From: a bacterium | GTDB taxonomy: Bacteria > Elusimicrobiota > Elusimicrobia > Elusimicrobiales > UBA9959 | Assembly: GCA_021812825.1 (NCBI GenBank) | Contig: JAKAMO010000084.1 | Location: 1 to 11,150, forward strand | Length of the DNA stretch: 11,150 bases | Direction of reading: 5' to 3' | Part shown: positions 1-5,821 of the stretch, piece after piece | How positions within the stretch are numbered: the first letter of the stretch is position 1 | Layout of the letters: the number at the start of each line of letters is the position of its first letter | Made by a program: the position numbers and the translations under genes | Notes under the pieces: model-generated | The model's database searches: none | What the model was told of the DNA's origin: nothing | What the model saw: only the letters and a program-made list of their open reading frames with translations

Positions 1-77
1 GCGGGCTCCAGGCTGGAGATATCGGAGCTGTAAAGCGACTGCAGGCAGTTCTCTCTGGCCAATCTTCTTTTGCTCAT
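1..77 (-). CDS. nusB: Transcription antitermination factor NusB, N-terminal fragment (runs off the left edge)
   Basis: Reading the minus strand from an ATG at 77-75 gives 25 complete codons before the window edge. The peptide begins MSKRRLARENCLQSLYSSDI, which matches the NusB N-terminus: a basic RR-x-ARE block followed by (L/V)Q-x-LY-x-x-D, the first helix of the all-helical NusB fold. In known bacteria NusB binds boxA RNA together with NusE (ribosomal protein S10) and supports antitermination and processing of rRNA transcripts in the cytoplasm. Only this first helix is visible, so the length and C-terminal part cannot be judged. The gene is divergent from the slipin gene across 141 bp. No Shine-Dalgarno sequence precedes the ATG (the nine bases before it read CGCGAAACT), and a candidate -10 box lies only a few bases upstream, so the message may be nearly leaderless. 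The identification rests on a short but characteristic motif. Confidence 0.82.
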   Translation of the reverse strand, partial: MSKRRLARENCLQSLYSSDISSLEP

Positions 78-85
78 AGTTTCGC

Positions 86-115
86 GTTATAAAGACCTTC
101 GGGAATATGATACAA
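86..115 (-). promoter_or_regulatory. Candidate sigma70-type promoter for nusB
   Basis: On the minus strand, TATAAC (91-86) matches the -10 consensus at five of six bases. TTGTAT (115-110) lies 18 nt upstream and matches the -35 consensus at only three of six. Predicted transcription start is near 79-80, just upstream of the nusB ATG at 77, so this promoter would give an almost leaderless transcript. The -10 element is the persuasive part. Confidence 0.4.
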
Positions 116-147
116 AACAAGCGGCACGCGCGGGAAGCGGGAACGCG

Positions 148-194
148 TTTGCCTGCCGTGACTTTCTTTTGTAGACTTACAGGCAGCAGGCAAA
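148..194. repeat. 9-bp perfect inverted repeat spanning the slipin promoter
   Basis: TTTGCCTGC at 148-156 is the exact reverse complement of GCAGGCAAA at 186-194, with 29 bases between. The left arm overlaps the candidate -35 box and the right arm lies just past the predicted transcription start. It could be a two-half-site operator, with centres about 38 bp apart, or chance. It is less likely to be an RNA hairpin, because the left arm lies upstream of the predicted start. Confidence 0.4.
149..177 (+). promoter_or_regulatory. Candidate sigma70-type promoter for the slipin gene
   Basis: TTGCCT (149-154) and TAGACT (172-177) are separated by 17 nt and each match the consensus at four of six bases. 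Predicted start near 184 would give a 5' leader of about 35 nt containing the strong ribosome-binding site at 205-210. The match is weak and is supported mainly by position in the divergent gap. The -35 box falls inside the left arm of an inverted repeat (148-156). Confidence 0.35.
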
Positions 195-218
195 AACACC
201 CTCCGGAGGTAATCAAAA

Positions 219-965
219 ATGGGCTTCGTTCCCCTGTTGATAATCGCAGCCGTCATAATCTTCTCCAGCATCAAGGTGCTCAACGAGTACGAGCGCGGCG
301 TGGTGCTGACGCTCGGCCGCTTCACCGGCGTGAAGGGTCCCGGCCTGATCATCCTGATCCCGGGCATACAGACGATGTTCCGGGTCAGCACCCGCGTAGT
401 GGTGCTGGACGTGCCGCCGCAGGACATCATCACCCGCGACAACATCTCGGTGAAGGTGAACGCGGTGGTGTACTTCCGGGTGATCAACCCGCAGTCCGCC
501 ATCCTGAACGTGGAGAACTTCATGTACGCGACCTCCCAGCTCTCCCAGACCACGCTGCGCAGCGTGCTCGGCCAGCAGGAACTCGACGACCTGCTTTCCC
601 AGCGCGACAAGATCAACAAGAACCTGCAGGAGATCCTGGACCAGCACACCGAGCCGTGGGGGATAAAGGTCTCCAGCGTGGAGGTGAAGAACGTGGACAT
701 CCCCTCCGACATGCAGCGCGCTATAGCGCGGCAGGCCGAGGCGGAGCGCGAGCGCCGCGCCAAGGTCATCCACGCGGAAGGCGAGTTCCAGGCCTCGCAG
801 AAGCTGGCCGACGCGGCCCAGATCATAGGCAAGGAGCCTGCCGCCATACAGCTGCGCTACCTGCAGACCCTCACCGAGATAGCCACCGAGAGGAACTCTA
901 CCACCATCTTCCCGGTACCGATAGACCTGCTGCAGATGTTCATGAAGAACGCCTCTAAGAACTGA
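219..965 (+). CDS. Slipin: stomatin-like SPFH/band 7 membrane protein
   Basis: The 248-residue protein has a hydrophobic N-terminal anchor (about residues 4-19) followed by an SPFH/band 7 domain (about 20-185). Slipin hallmarks are visible: [10 protein letters not shown] at 25-34, the PGL-hydrophobic-PGI segment at 41-50, VLDVPPQ-x-IITRDN at 62-75, and the long conserved stretch around residues 117-150. A charged Ala/Glu/Arg-rich helix (about 165-205) is the expected oligomerisation coiled coil. Length is normal for bacterial and archaeal slipins. These proteins form membrane-bound oligomers that scaffold membrane microdomains, and many are clipped near the C-terminus by a partner NfeD-type protease. 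The start is firm: GGAGGT at 205-210 sits eight bases before the ATG. No nfeD gene is adjacent: nusB lies divergently upstream and a terminator follows, so it appears to be transcribed alone. The exact physiological role cannot be read from sequence. Confidence 0.93.
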   Translation: MGFVPLLIIAAVIIFSSIKVLNEYERGVVLTLGRFTGVKGPGLIILIPGIQTMFRVSTRVVVLDVPPQDIITRDNISVKVNAVVYFRVINPQSAILNVENFMYATSQLSQTTLRSVLGQQELDDLLSQRDKINKNLQEILDQHTEPWGIKVSSVEVKNVDIPSDMQRAIARQAEAERERRAKVIHAEGEFQASQKLADAAQIIGKEPAAIQLRYLQTLTEIATERNSTTIFPVPIDLLQMFMKNASKN

Positions 966-972
966 CGCGGGA

Positions 973-992
973 CCGCCGCTCCAGGGCGGCGG
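973..992 (+). repeat. GC-rich hairpin just upstream of the slipin terminator
   Basis: CCGCCGC (973-979) pairs exactly with GCGGCGG (986-992) around a 6-nt loop. It begins a few bases after the slipin stop codon and directly precedes the main terminator hairpin. It lacks its own T-tract and probably acts as a 3' stabilising or pausing structure, if it has any role. Confidence 0.45.
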
Positions 993-993
993 A

Positions 994-1040
994 GCGGGGC
1001 AGAGGAGCGGCTCTGGGAGCGTCCTCTGCCCCGCGTTTTT
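994..1040 (+). terminator. Intrinsic terminator after the slipin gene
   Basis: A perfect 13-bp stem (994-1006 with 1022-1034, G+C-rich) closes a 15-nt loop and is followed after one G by five T residues (1036-1040). It is 28 bases past the slipin stop and would terminate plus-strand transcripts. It ends only 11 bases before the hemW ATG, so it also lies in the immediate leader of hemW if any transcript reads through. Confidence 0.88.
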
Positions 1041-1051
1041 CCACTTCGAAA

Positions 1052-2143
1052 ATGACCGGACTATACGTTCACCTGCCGTTCTGCCGGGCCAAGTGCGGCT
1101 ACTGCGACTTCGCTTCCGCGCCAGGAACGCCGGAGGCAATAGACTCCTACCTGGGTGCCCTGGCGGCGGAATCGGTACGCCACGACGCGCTGGCCGGGAG
1201 CTTCTCGACACTTTATATCGGGGGCGGCACGCCCAGCATCCTGTCGCAAGCCCAGCTGCGGCGCCTGTTCGGCGTACTGGAGGCCTTGACCGGGCCGGTG
1301 GAAGGACTGAAGGAAAGCACTTTCGAGGCCAACCCGGAAAGCCTCGACGCTGACAAGACCGCCCTGCTCAAGGCGACCGGCATAAGCCGCGTCAGCCTGG
1401 GCCTGCAGGCGGCCCAGGACCGCCTGCTTAAGAAGCTGGGCCGGGTAGCCCTGAGGGAAGACTTCGTCCGCGCGTTCCGCTCGCTGCGCGCTGCCGGCTT
1501 CGACAATATCAACGCGGACCTGATGTGCGGTCTGCCGGGCCAGACGGAGGCCGACCTGCGCGAGTCTCTGGACCTGCTGCTGGGCCTCGGGCCGGAGCAT
1601 GTGTCCCTCTACGCGCTGGAAATTCACGAGGGCACCCCTTTCCACGCCGCCGGCGTGCGCGAGGAGCCGGAGGCCGCGGCCGCCATGTACGAGACGGCGG
1701 CGGACATCCTGAAGCGCGCCGGGCTGATGCGCTACGAGATATCTAACTTCGCCAAACCGGGAAAAGAATCGCTGCACAATCTTAACTACTGGGACCAGGG
1801 AGAGTACCTGGGACTGGGCACGGGCGCGGCTTCCTACCTGGGCGGCGCGCGCGGCGCGAACACGGCCGTAACCGCCGATTACGTCTCGGCGCTGCTGGCT
1901 GGCCTCGCGGCGCCGCAGCAATACTCGGAAAGACTGGAGGGAAGGGCGAAAACGGCCGAGCGAATAATGCTCGGCCTGCGCAAAACCGCCGGAATTGAAC
2001 TTCCCGAGGATATATTTATAGAATTTAAAGTTGAAATAGGTCGCCTGCTGGAGGCCGGTCTGATAGAGAGGACAGACGGGAGCATACGCATAAAGCCGGA
2101 CAAGTTCTACGTCTCCAACGCGGTCTTCCGCGAATTCGTATAG
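1052..2143 (+). CDS. hemW: HemW, radical SAM haem chaperone (formerly 'coproporphyrinogen III oxidase-like')
   Basis: The 363-residue protein carries the radical SAM cluster motif Cx3Cx2C at C11, C15 and C18, next to the N-terminal LYVHLPFC. It also has GGGTPS at 57-62 (S-adenosylmethionine binding), EANPE at 92-96, RVSLGLQ at 113-119, DLMCGLPGQ at 156-164, HNLNYW at 242-247 and GLGTGAAS at 254-261. A C-terminal HemN_C-like helical domain occupies about 300-360. The residue after C18 is Asp rather than the extra Cys seen in true HemN (Cx3Cx2CxC). Together with the HNxxYW haem-ligand motif, this places it with HemW, which in studied bacteria binds haem and delivers it to apoproteins such as respiratory cytochromes. 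The ATG start fits the family N-terminus, but no Shine-Dalgarno sequence is visible and a terminator ends 11 bases upstream. It is followed by valS after 21 bases, probably in one operon. Older annotation as an oxygen-independent coproporphyrinogen oxidase is probably wrong for this subgroup. Confidence 0.93.
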   Translation: MTGLYVHLPFCRAKCGYCDFASAPGTPEAIDSYLGALAAESVRHDALAGSFSTLYIGGGTPSILSQAQLRRLFGVLEALTGPVEGLKESTFEANPESLDADKTALLKATGISRVSLGLQAAQDRLLKKLGRVALREDFVRAFRSLRAAGFDNINADLMCGLPGQTEADLRESLDLLLGLGPEHVSLYALEIHEGTPFHAAGVREEPEAAAAMYETAADILKRAGLMRYEISNFAKPGKESLHNLNYWDQGEYLGLGTGAASYLGGARGANTAVTADYVSALLAGLAAPQQYSERLEGRAKTAERIMLGLRKTAGIELPEDIFIEFKVEIGRLLEAGLIERTDGSIRIKPDKFYVSNAVFREFV

Positions 2144-2164
2144 TTCAGCCCCGAAGAAGGCATC

Positions 2165-4858
2165 ATGCTAAGCAAAGCTTACGACCCCAAGCCGGTCGAG
2201 GCCAAATGGGCCGAAACCTGGCAGAAAGAAAGACTTTTCATCTCCAAACCCAGCGCGGAGAAGAAGCCTTTCGTAGTGGTCATCCCCCCTCCGAACATCA
2301 CCGGCGCGCTGCACATAGGCCACGCCCTGAACAACACGCTGCAGGACGTGCTGATCCGCTACCAGCGCATGCTCGGGCACGAGGCCTACTGGGTGCCCGG
2401 CACCGACCACGGCGGCATAGCCACCCAGAACGTGATGGAGAAGCAGCTCAAGGCCGAGGGCAAGACCCGCCACGACCTGGGCCGCGAGGGCTTCCTCGCC
2501 CGAACCTGGGCCTGGTACGAGGAATGCGGCGGCACTATACTCTCCCAGCTGCGCAAGCTGGGCTGCGCGCTGGACCTGGGCAAGGACAACGTGCGCTTCA
2601 CGATGGACAAGCCGCGCGCCAAGGCCGTCTTCGAGACCTTCCGCTCCCTCTGGGAGAAGGGCCTGGTCTACCGCGGCGAGCGCATGATCAACTGGTGCGC
2701 CCGCTGCGGCACCGCGCTGTCCGACATAGAGGTGGAGTACGAGGATGAGAAATCCAAGCTCTGGCACATAAATTACGCCCTGGAGGACGGCTCCGGGGAG
2801 GTCATAGTCGCCACCACCCGCCCCGAGACCATGCTGGGCGATACCGCCGTCGCGGTGCACCCGGAGGACGAGCGCTACAAGGAAATGACCGGCAAGAAGC
2901 TGAAGCTCCCTCTGACGGACAGGCTGATACCGCTGGTCGCGGACGAAGGCGTGGAGAAGGATTTCGGAACCGGCGCCGTGAAAGTCACGCCCGCTCACGA
3001 CCCGCTCGACTTCGAGATAGGCCAGCGCCATAACCTCGAGGTCCTGCGCGTTGTCTCGTACGAGGGCCGCATGGTCAACTGCCCGGCCAAGTACGAGGGC
3101 TTGAGCGTGCAGCAGGCCCGCAAGGAAGTGGTCCAGGACCTGACCGAGGCCGGCCTGCTGGCGAAGGAAGAGCATTACAAGCATTCCGTCAGCAAGTGCT
3201 ACCGCTGCACCAGCCACATAGAGCCTCTGGTCAGCGAGCAGTGGTTCGTAAAAATGAAGGACCTTGCCGCCCCGGCGATGGAGGCCGCCGAGAAGGAGAA
3301 GGTCAAGTTCTACCCCTCCTCCTGGAAGAAGCCTTTCGTACAGTGGCTCTCCAATATCCAGGACTGGTGCGTCTCGCGTCAGATCTGGTGGGGCCACCGC
3401 ATACCGGTCTGGTACTGCCGTTCCTGCTCCGGTGACGGCCTGAAGTTCGACGAGAAGGGCGGCCTCTCCCGCGTCTCCTTCTCCGACGGCGCGCTGCCGA
3501 TAGTCTCGCAGGACAAGCCCGCGGCCTGCCCCAAGTGCGGCGGCCACGACCTGCTGCAGGACCCGGACGTGCTCGACACCTGGTTCTCCTCGGCCCTGTG
3601 GCCTTTCTCCGTCTTCGGCTGGCCGGAGAGGACCAAGGAACTCGACTATTATTACCCGACCTCCGTGCTCGTCACCGGCTACGAGATCCTCTACCTGTGG
3701 GTGGCCCGCATGGTGATGAGCGGCCTGGAGCATATGGGCCGCGTCCCGTTCGGACAGGTCTACGTGCACGGCATAGTGCGCGACAAGCACGGCAAGAAGA
3801 TGTCCAAGTCGCTGGGCAACACCATCGATCCGCTCGTGATGATGGAGAAGTACGGCACCGACGCGCTGCGCTTCTCGCTGATGGCGCAGACGATGGGCGG
3901 CCGCGACATCCCGTTCTCCGAGGAGTCCATCGTCGGCGGGCGCAACTTCGTCAACAAGCTCTACAACGCGGCGCGCTTCCTGCAGATGTACCTGCCGGAG
4001 ACCCCGGCGCCGCTAAAGGCGGAGAAACCGGCAGAGCTGGCCGACCGCTGGATAAAGGAACGCTACTCGGCCGCGCTGAAGACCTCGAAGGCCGCGATGG
4101 CCGAGTACGACCTGCCGAAGGCGCAGGACGCGCTGTATACCTTCGCGTGGGACGAGTTCTGCGACTGGTACCTGGAGCTCGCCAAGCCGCGCCTGCAGGG
4201 CTCCGGCAAGGACGGCGTGCTGGCGCTGGCGCTGGAGCTCTTCACCGGCACTCTCAAGGCCCTGCATCCCTTCATGCCGTACGTCACCGAGGAACTCTAC
4301 GCCAGCCTGAAGGGCTATCTGCCGGAGCCGGGCGGCTACCTGCTGAACGAGCGCTGGCCGGAGATCCCCGAGGCCGGGGAAGGCGCGACGGCGGCGATGC
4401 GCGAGCTGATGGACGTGATAACCCAGATACGGGTGGTCCGCTCCCAGTTCGAGATACCTCCTGGCAAGCTGATAAAGGCGCTGGCCGTCTCTTCCGACGA
4501 CGGGGCCCTTGCCAGGCTGAAGGACGCTTCCGGCTACGTAAGCCTGCTGGCCAAAGTGGAGGAGCTCGCCATAGGGCGCGACCTCTCCAAGCCGGCGCGC
4601 GCCGTAAGCGCCATCTCCGGGGCGTTCAATATCTACGTCCCGATGGACGGCACCGTGGACCTGGAGAAGGAGAAGGGACGCCTCGCCAAGGAGCTGGAGA
4701 AGGCCCGCGCCGACGGCGAGCAGTGCGCGAGGCGCCTGGAGGACAGGACCTTCATGGAGCGCGCGCCCAAGGCCGAAGTCGAGAAGATAAAAGCCCGCTC
4801 CGAGGACTGCGGCGGCCGCATCGACAGGCTGACCAAGATACTGGAGGAGCTCAGGTGA
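2165..4858 (+). CDS. valS: Valyl-tRNA synthetase (class Ia)
   Basis: The 897-residue enzyme charges tRNA-Val with valine in the cytoplasm and hydrolyses mischarged Thr-tRNA. Visible signatures are PPPNITGALHIGH with HIGH at 50-53, GTDHGGIATQ at about 79-88, and an editing (CP1) domain with TTRPET at 217-222 and the AHD motif ending at Asp279, the position expected for the editing aspartate. CxxC pairs lie at C178/C181 and at C418/C421 with C455/C458; the latter four look like a zinc knuckle. The KMSKS loop is KKMSKS with K545-S549. A helical anticodon-binding domain follows (about 605-760), and a C-terminal tRNA-binding coiled coil spans about 832-897. Length is typical. The family usually has Ala where DHGGIATQ has its first Gly, a mild variant. 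A purine-rich GAAGAAGG lies at 2152-2159, just before the ATG. The 3' end overlaps the next gene by four bases (GTGA). Confidence 0.98.
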   Translation: MLSKAYDPKPVEAKWAETWQKERLFISKPSAEKKPFVVVIPPPNITGALHIGHALNNTLQDVLIRYQRMLGHEAYWVPGTDHGGIATQNVMEKQLKAEGKTRHDLGREGFLARTWAWYEECGGTILSQLRKLGCALDLGKDNVRFTMDKPRAKAVFETFRSLWEKGLVYRGERMINWCARCGTALSDIEVEYEDEKSKLWHINYALEDGSGEVIVATTRPETMLGDTAVAVHPEDERYKEMTGKKLKLPLTDRLIPLVADEGVEKDFGTGAVKVTPAHDPLDFEIGQRHNLEVLRVVSYEGRMVNCPAKYEGLSVQQARKEVVQDLTEAGLLAKEEHYKHSVSKCYRCTSHIEPLVSEQWFVKMKDLAAPAMEAAEKEKVKFYPSSWKKPFVQWLSNIQDWCVSRQIWWGHRIPVWYCRSCSGDGLKFDEKGGLSRVSFSDGALPIVSQDKPAACPKCGGHDLLQDPDVLDTWFSSALWPFSVFGWPERTKELDYYYPTSVLVTGYEILYLWVARMVMSGLEHMGRVPFGQVYVHGIVRDKHGKKMSKSLGNTIDPLVMMEKYGTDALRFSLMAQTMGGRDIPFSEESIVGGRNFVNKLYNAARFLQMYLPETPAPLKAEKPAELADRWIKERYSAALKTSKAAMAEYDLPKAQDALYTFAWDEFCDWYLELAKPRLQGSGKDGVLALALELFTGTLKALHPFMPYVTEELYASLKGYLPEPGGYLLNERWPEIPEAGEGATAAMRELMDVITQIRVVRSQFEIPPGKLIKALAVSSDDGALARLKDASGYVSLLAKVEELAIGRDLSKPARAVSAISGAFNIYVPMDGTVDLEKEKGRLAKELEKARADGEQCARRLEDRTFMERAPKAEVEKIKARSEDCGGRIDRLTKILEELR
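4843..4849 (+). promoter_or_regulatory. Ribosome-binding site that fixes the GTG start at 4855
   Basis: GGAGGAG at 4843-4849, inside the valS 3' end, stands five bases before GTG 4855-4857. No ATG occurs in that frame until residue 86 of the small protein, so this site decides the start and supports translational coupling to valS. Confidence 0.7.
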
Positions 4859-5145
4859 AGCTCCGGGACTTCTGGATACGCAAGGACAGGGAAGAGTACT
4901 TCCTTACCGGCTTCATCATCTGCTGCTGCATATCCGGCTTCGTCTCCTCCTACTGGCATTTCACGGACAGGATCTCGGTGAGGCAGAAGATAAAGCTCAG
5001 AACAAGGATCGAGAACGCGGCGGAGGACCGCAAGTTGCGCGACTTGCAGTTCTCGCCGTCAAAAATACGCTCCGGCGGGACCCAGTACTATCACCTGGAC
5101 GAGGGCGTAATGCCGGCCATGCCGAAGTTGGGGGAGCATGAATAG
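4855..5145 (+). CDS. Hypothetical 96-residue single-span membrane protein (GTG start)
   Basis: I do not recognise this protein. The reading frame starts at GTG, overlapping the valS stop by four bases, with a strong ribosome-binding site at 4843-4849, and ends at TAG 5143-5145. The N-terminus is short and charged (MKLRDFWIRKDREE). One hydrophobic segment at about residues 15-36 contains three consecutive cysteines (23-25) and ends in aromatic residues (Tyr33, Trp34, His35, Phe36). A basic amphipathic stretch follows (about 39-62, many Arg/Lys), then a hydrophilic tail with a GGTQYYHL segment (74-81). It looks like a bitopic inner-membrane protein; topology is ambiguous because both flanks are basic. 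Its gene overlaps the next one by eight bases (ATGAATAG), so the two are probably made together and may form a complex. It is easily missed by annotation that requires ATG. Coding status rests on the overlaps, the ribosome-binding site and a coherent membrane-protein composition. Confidence 0.78.
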   Translation: MKLRDFWIRKDREEYFLTGFIICCCISGFVSSYWHFTDRISVRQKIKLRTRIENAAEDRKLRDLQFSPSKIRSGGTQYYHLDEGVMPAMPKLGEHE

Positions 5146-5761
5146 GATCATCCTGCTGCTCGCGGCCGCGGTCTCCCTGGCCGCCCCGCTCCTCCCCTCT
5201 CCCGCCAGGGCGCAGATGGACACGCCCCAGGACCAGCGGACCTTCAACTATGACCCGGGCGCGAAAGCCGTGGAAAATCTCCAGAAAGCCATGGCAGAGA
5301 CCACGTACGAGGACGCCATCATCGTCAACCATCCCGTATACGGCAGCGTCGTCTACTCGAAGTACCGCTGGAAGAGCTGGGTCACCAGGGCGCTGTACCT
5401 CACGCTGGTGAACATAGCGCTGCTCGGGGTCATTCTTTCGCTGCCGAAGAACGAGGAATACAACATCATACTGGGCTACGTCCTGGGAGGGATAAGCACT
5501 ACCATGGCGTTCTGGATATTCCTCTGCGCGGTACTGATCCTCGAGCTTAAATCCTCGGCGTGGCTGTACGTGCTGCCGGTCTCGCTGGTGATGGCCGCGG
5601 CCAGCTACCTGGCGCTCATGAAGGTCAAGAAATCGGACATCTCCCTGTCCGAGCTCAAGGAATCCTTCCAGAAGATGAGCAGGGCGTCCAAGGAGGACTC
5701 CAGACTCTCCTCCGTGAACGGCTCCCCTGGCGACTGGCCGAACGACGACTTCATAAGGTAA
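5138..5761 (+). CDS. Hypothetical exported membrane protein: signal peptide plus three transmembrane spans
   Basis: I do not recognise this 207-residue protein. It begins with a clear signal peptide: MNR, a Leu/Ala-rich core, and a likely cleavage after SPARA at residue 25, leaving Gln26 as the new N-terminus. A soluble segment (about 26-63), probably periplasmic, contains KAVENLQKAMAET and VNHPVYGSVVYSKYRWKSW. Hydrophobic spans follow at about 64-82, 90-116 and 121-141. The cytoplasmic-looking tail (about 142-207) is rich in Ser, Lys and Glu, begins KVKKSD and ends WPNDDFIR. The distribution of basic residues fits an outside N-terminus and an inside C-terminus. The GGGGGAG at 5130-5136 is only one base from the ATG, so translation is more likely coupled to the preceding gene through the eight-base overlap. 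It is the last gene of the hemW-valS run, and the terminator begins four bases after its stop. Function is unknown. Confidence 0.85.
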   Translation: MNRIILLLAAAVSLAAPLLPSPARAQMDTPQDQRTFNYDPGAKAVENLQKAMAETTYEDAIIVNHPVYGSVVYSKYRWKSWVTRALYLTLVNIALLGVILSLPKNEEYNIILGYVLGGISTTMAFWIFLCAVLILELKSSAWLYVLPVSLVMAAASYLALMKVKKSDISLSELKESFQKMSRASKEDSRLSSVNGSPGDWPNDDFIR

Positions 5762-5764
5762 CGC

Positions 5765-5805
5765 GTTAAAAGGAAAGAGCCGCCAAGCGGCTCTTTCCTT
5801 TTAAC
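5765..5805. terminator. Bidirectional intrinsic terminator between convergent operons
   Basis: Bases 5765-5783 and 5787-5805 form a perfect 19-bp stem around a 3-nt loop (CAA). The inner half is GC-rich (GAGCCGC/GCGGCTC). The outer half carries CCTTTT on either strand, so the T-rich tract works in both directions. It lies four bases past the plus-strand stop (TAA 5759-5761) and 16 bases past the minus-strand stop at 5822, as expected for a shared terminator. Confidence 0.92.
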
Positions 5806-5821
5806 TCCGCCGAGCGCCGGG

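Noticed and set aside
74..847. 257-codon minus-strand open frame opposite slipin, ending at 74
   Set aside because: Antisense shadow with Ser/Arg-rich composition; it also overlaps the nusB start in another frame.
213..1211. 332-codon minus-strand open frame across slipin, the terminator and hemW
   Set aside because: It crosses two real plus-strand genes and a terminator, is His/Arg/Gly-rich without motifs, and is a shadow.
2168..3790. 540-codon open frame on the minus strand opposite valS
   Set aside because: Its translation is low-complexity Ala/Val/Leu/Gly/Arg text with no domain, no ribosome-binding site, and it lies wholly antisense to an unmistakable valS. Long antisense frames are common in GC-rich genes.
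3535..4854. Upstream part of a plus-strand frame that runs into the 96-residue membrane protein
   Set aside because: This is the +1 shadow of valS, rich in Arg/Gly/Ala. Only the portion from GTG 4855 has membrane-protein character and a ribosome-binding site, so a fusion protein is not supported.
5759..5768. TAACGCGTTA palindrome, with a similar AACGCGTT at 142-149
   Set aside because: The first copy contains the stop codon and overlaps the terminator base; two short CG-rich palindromes are expected by chance in this composition.
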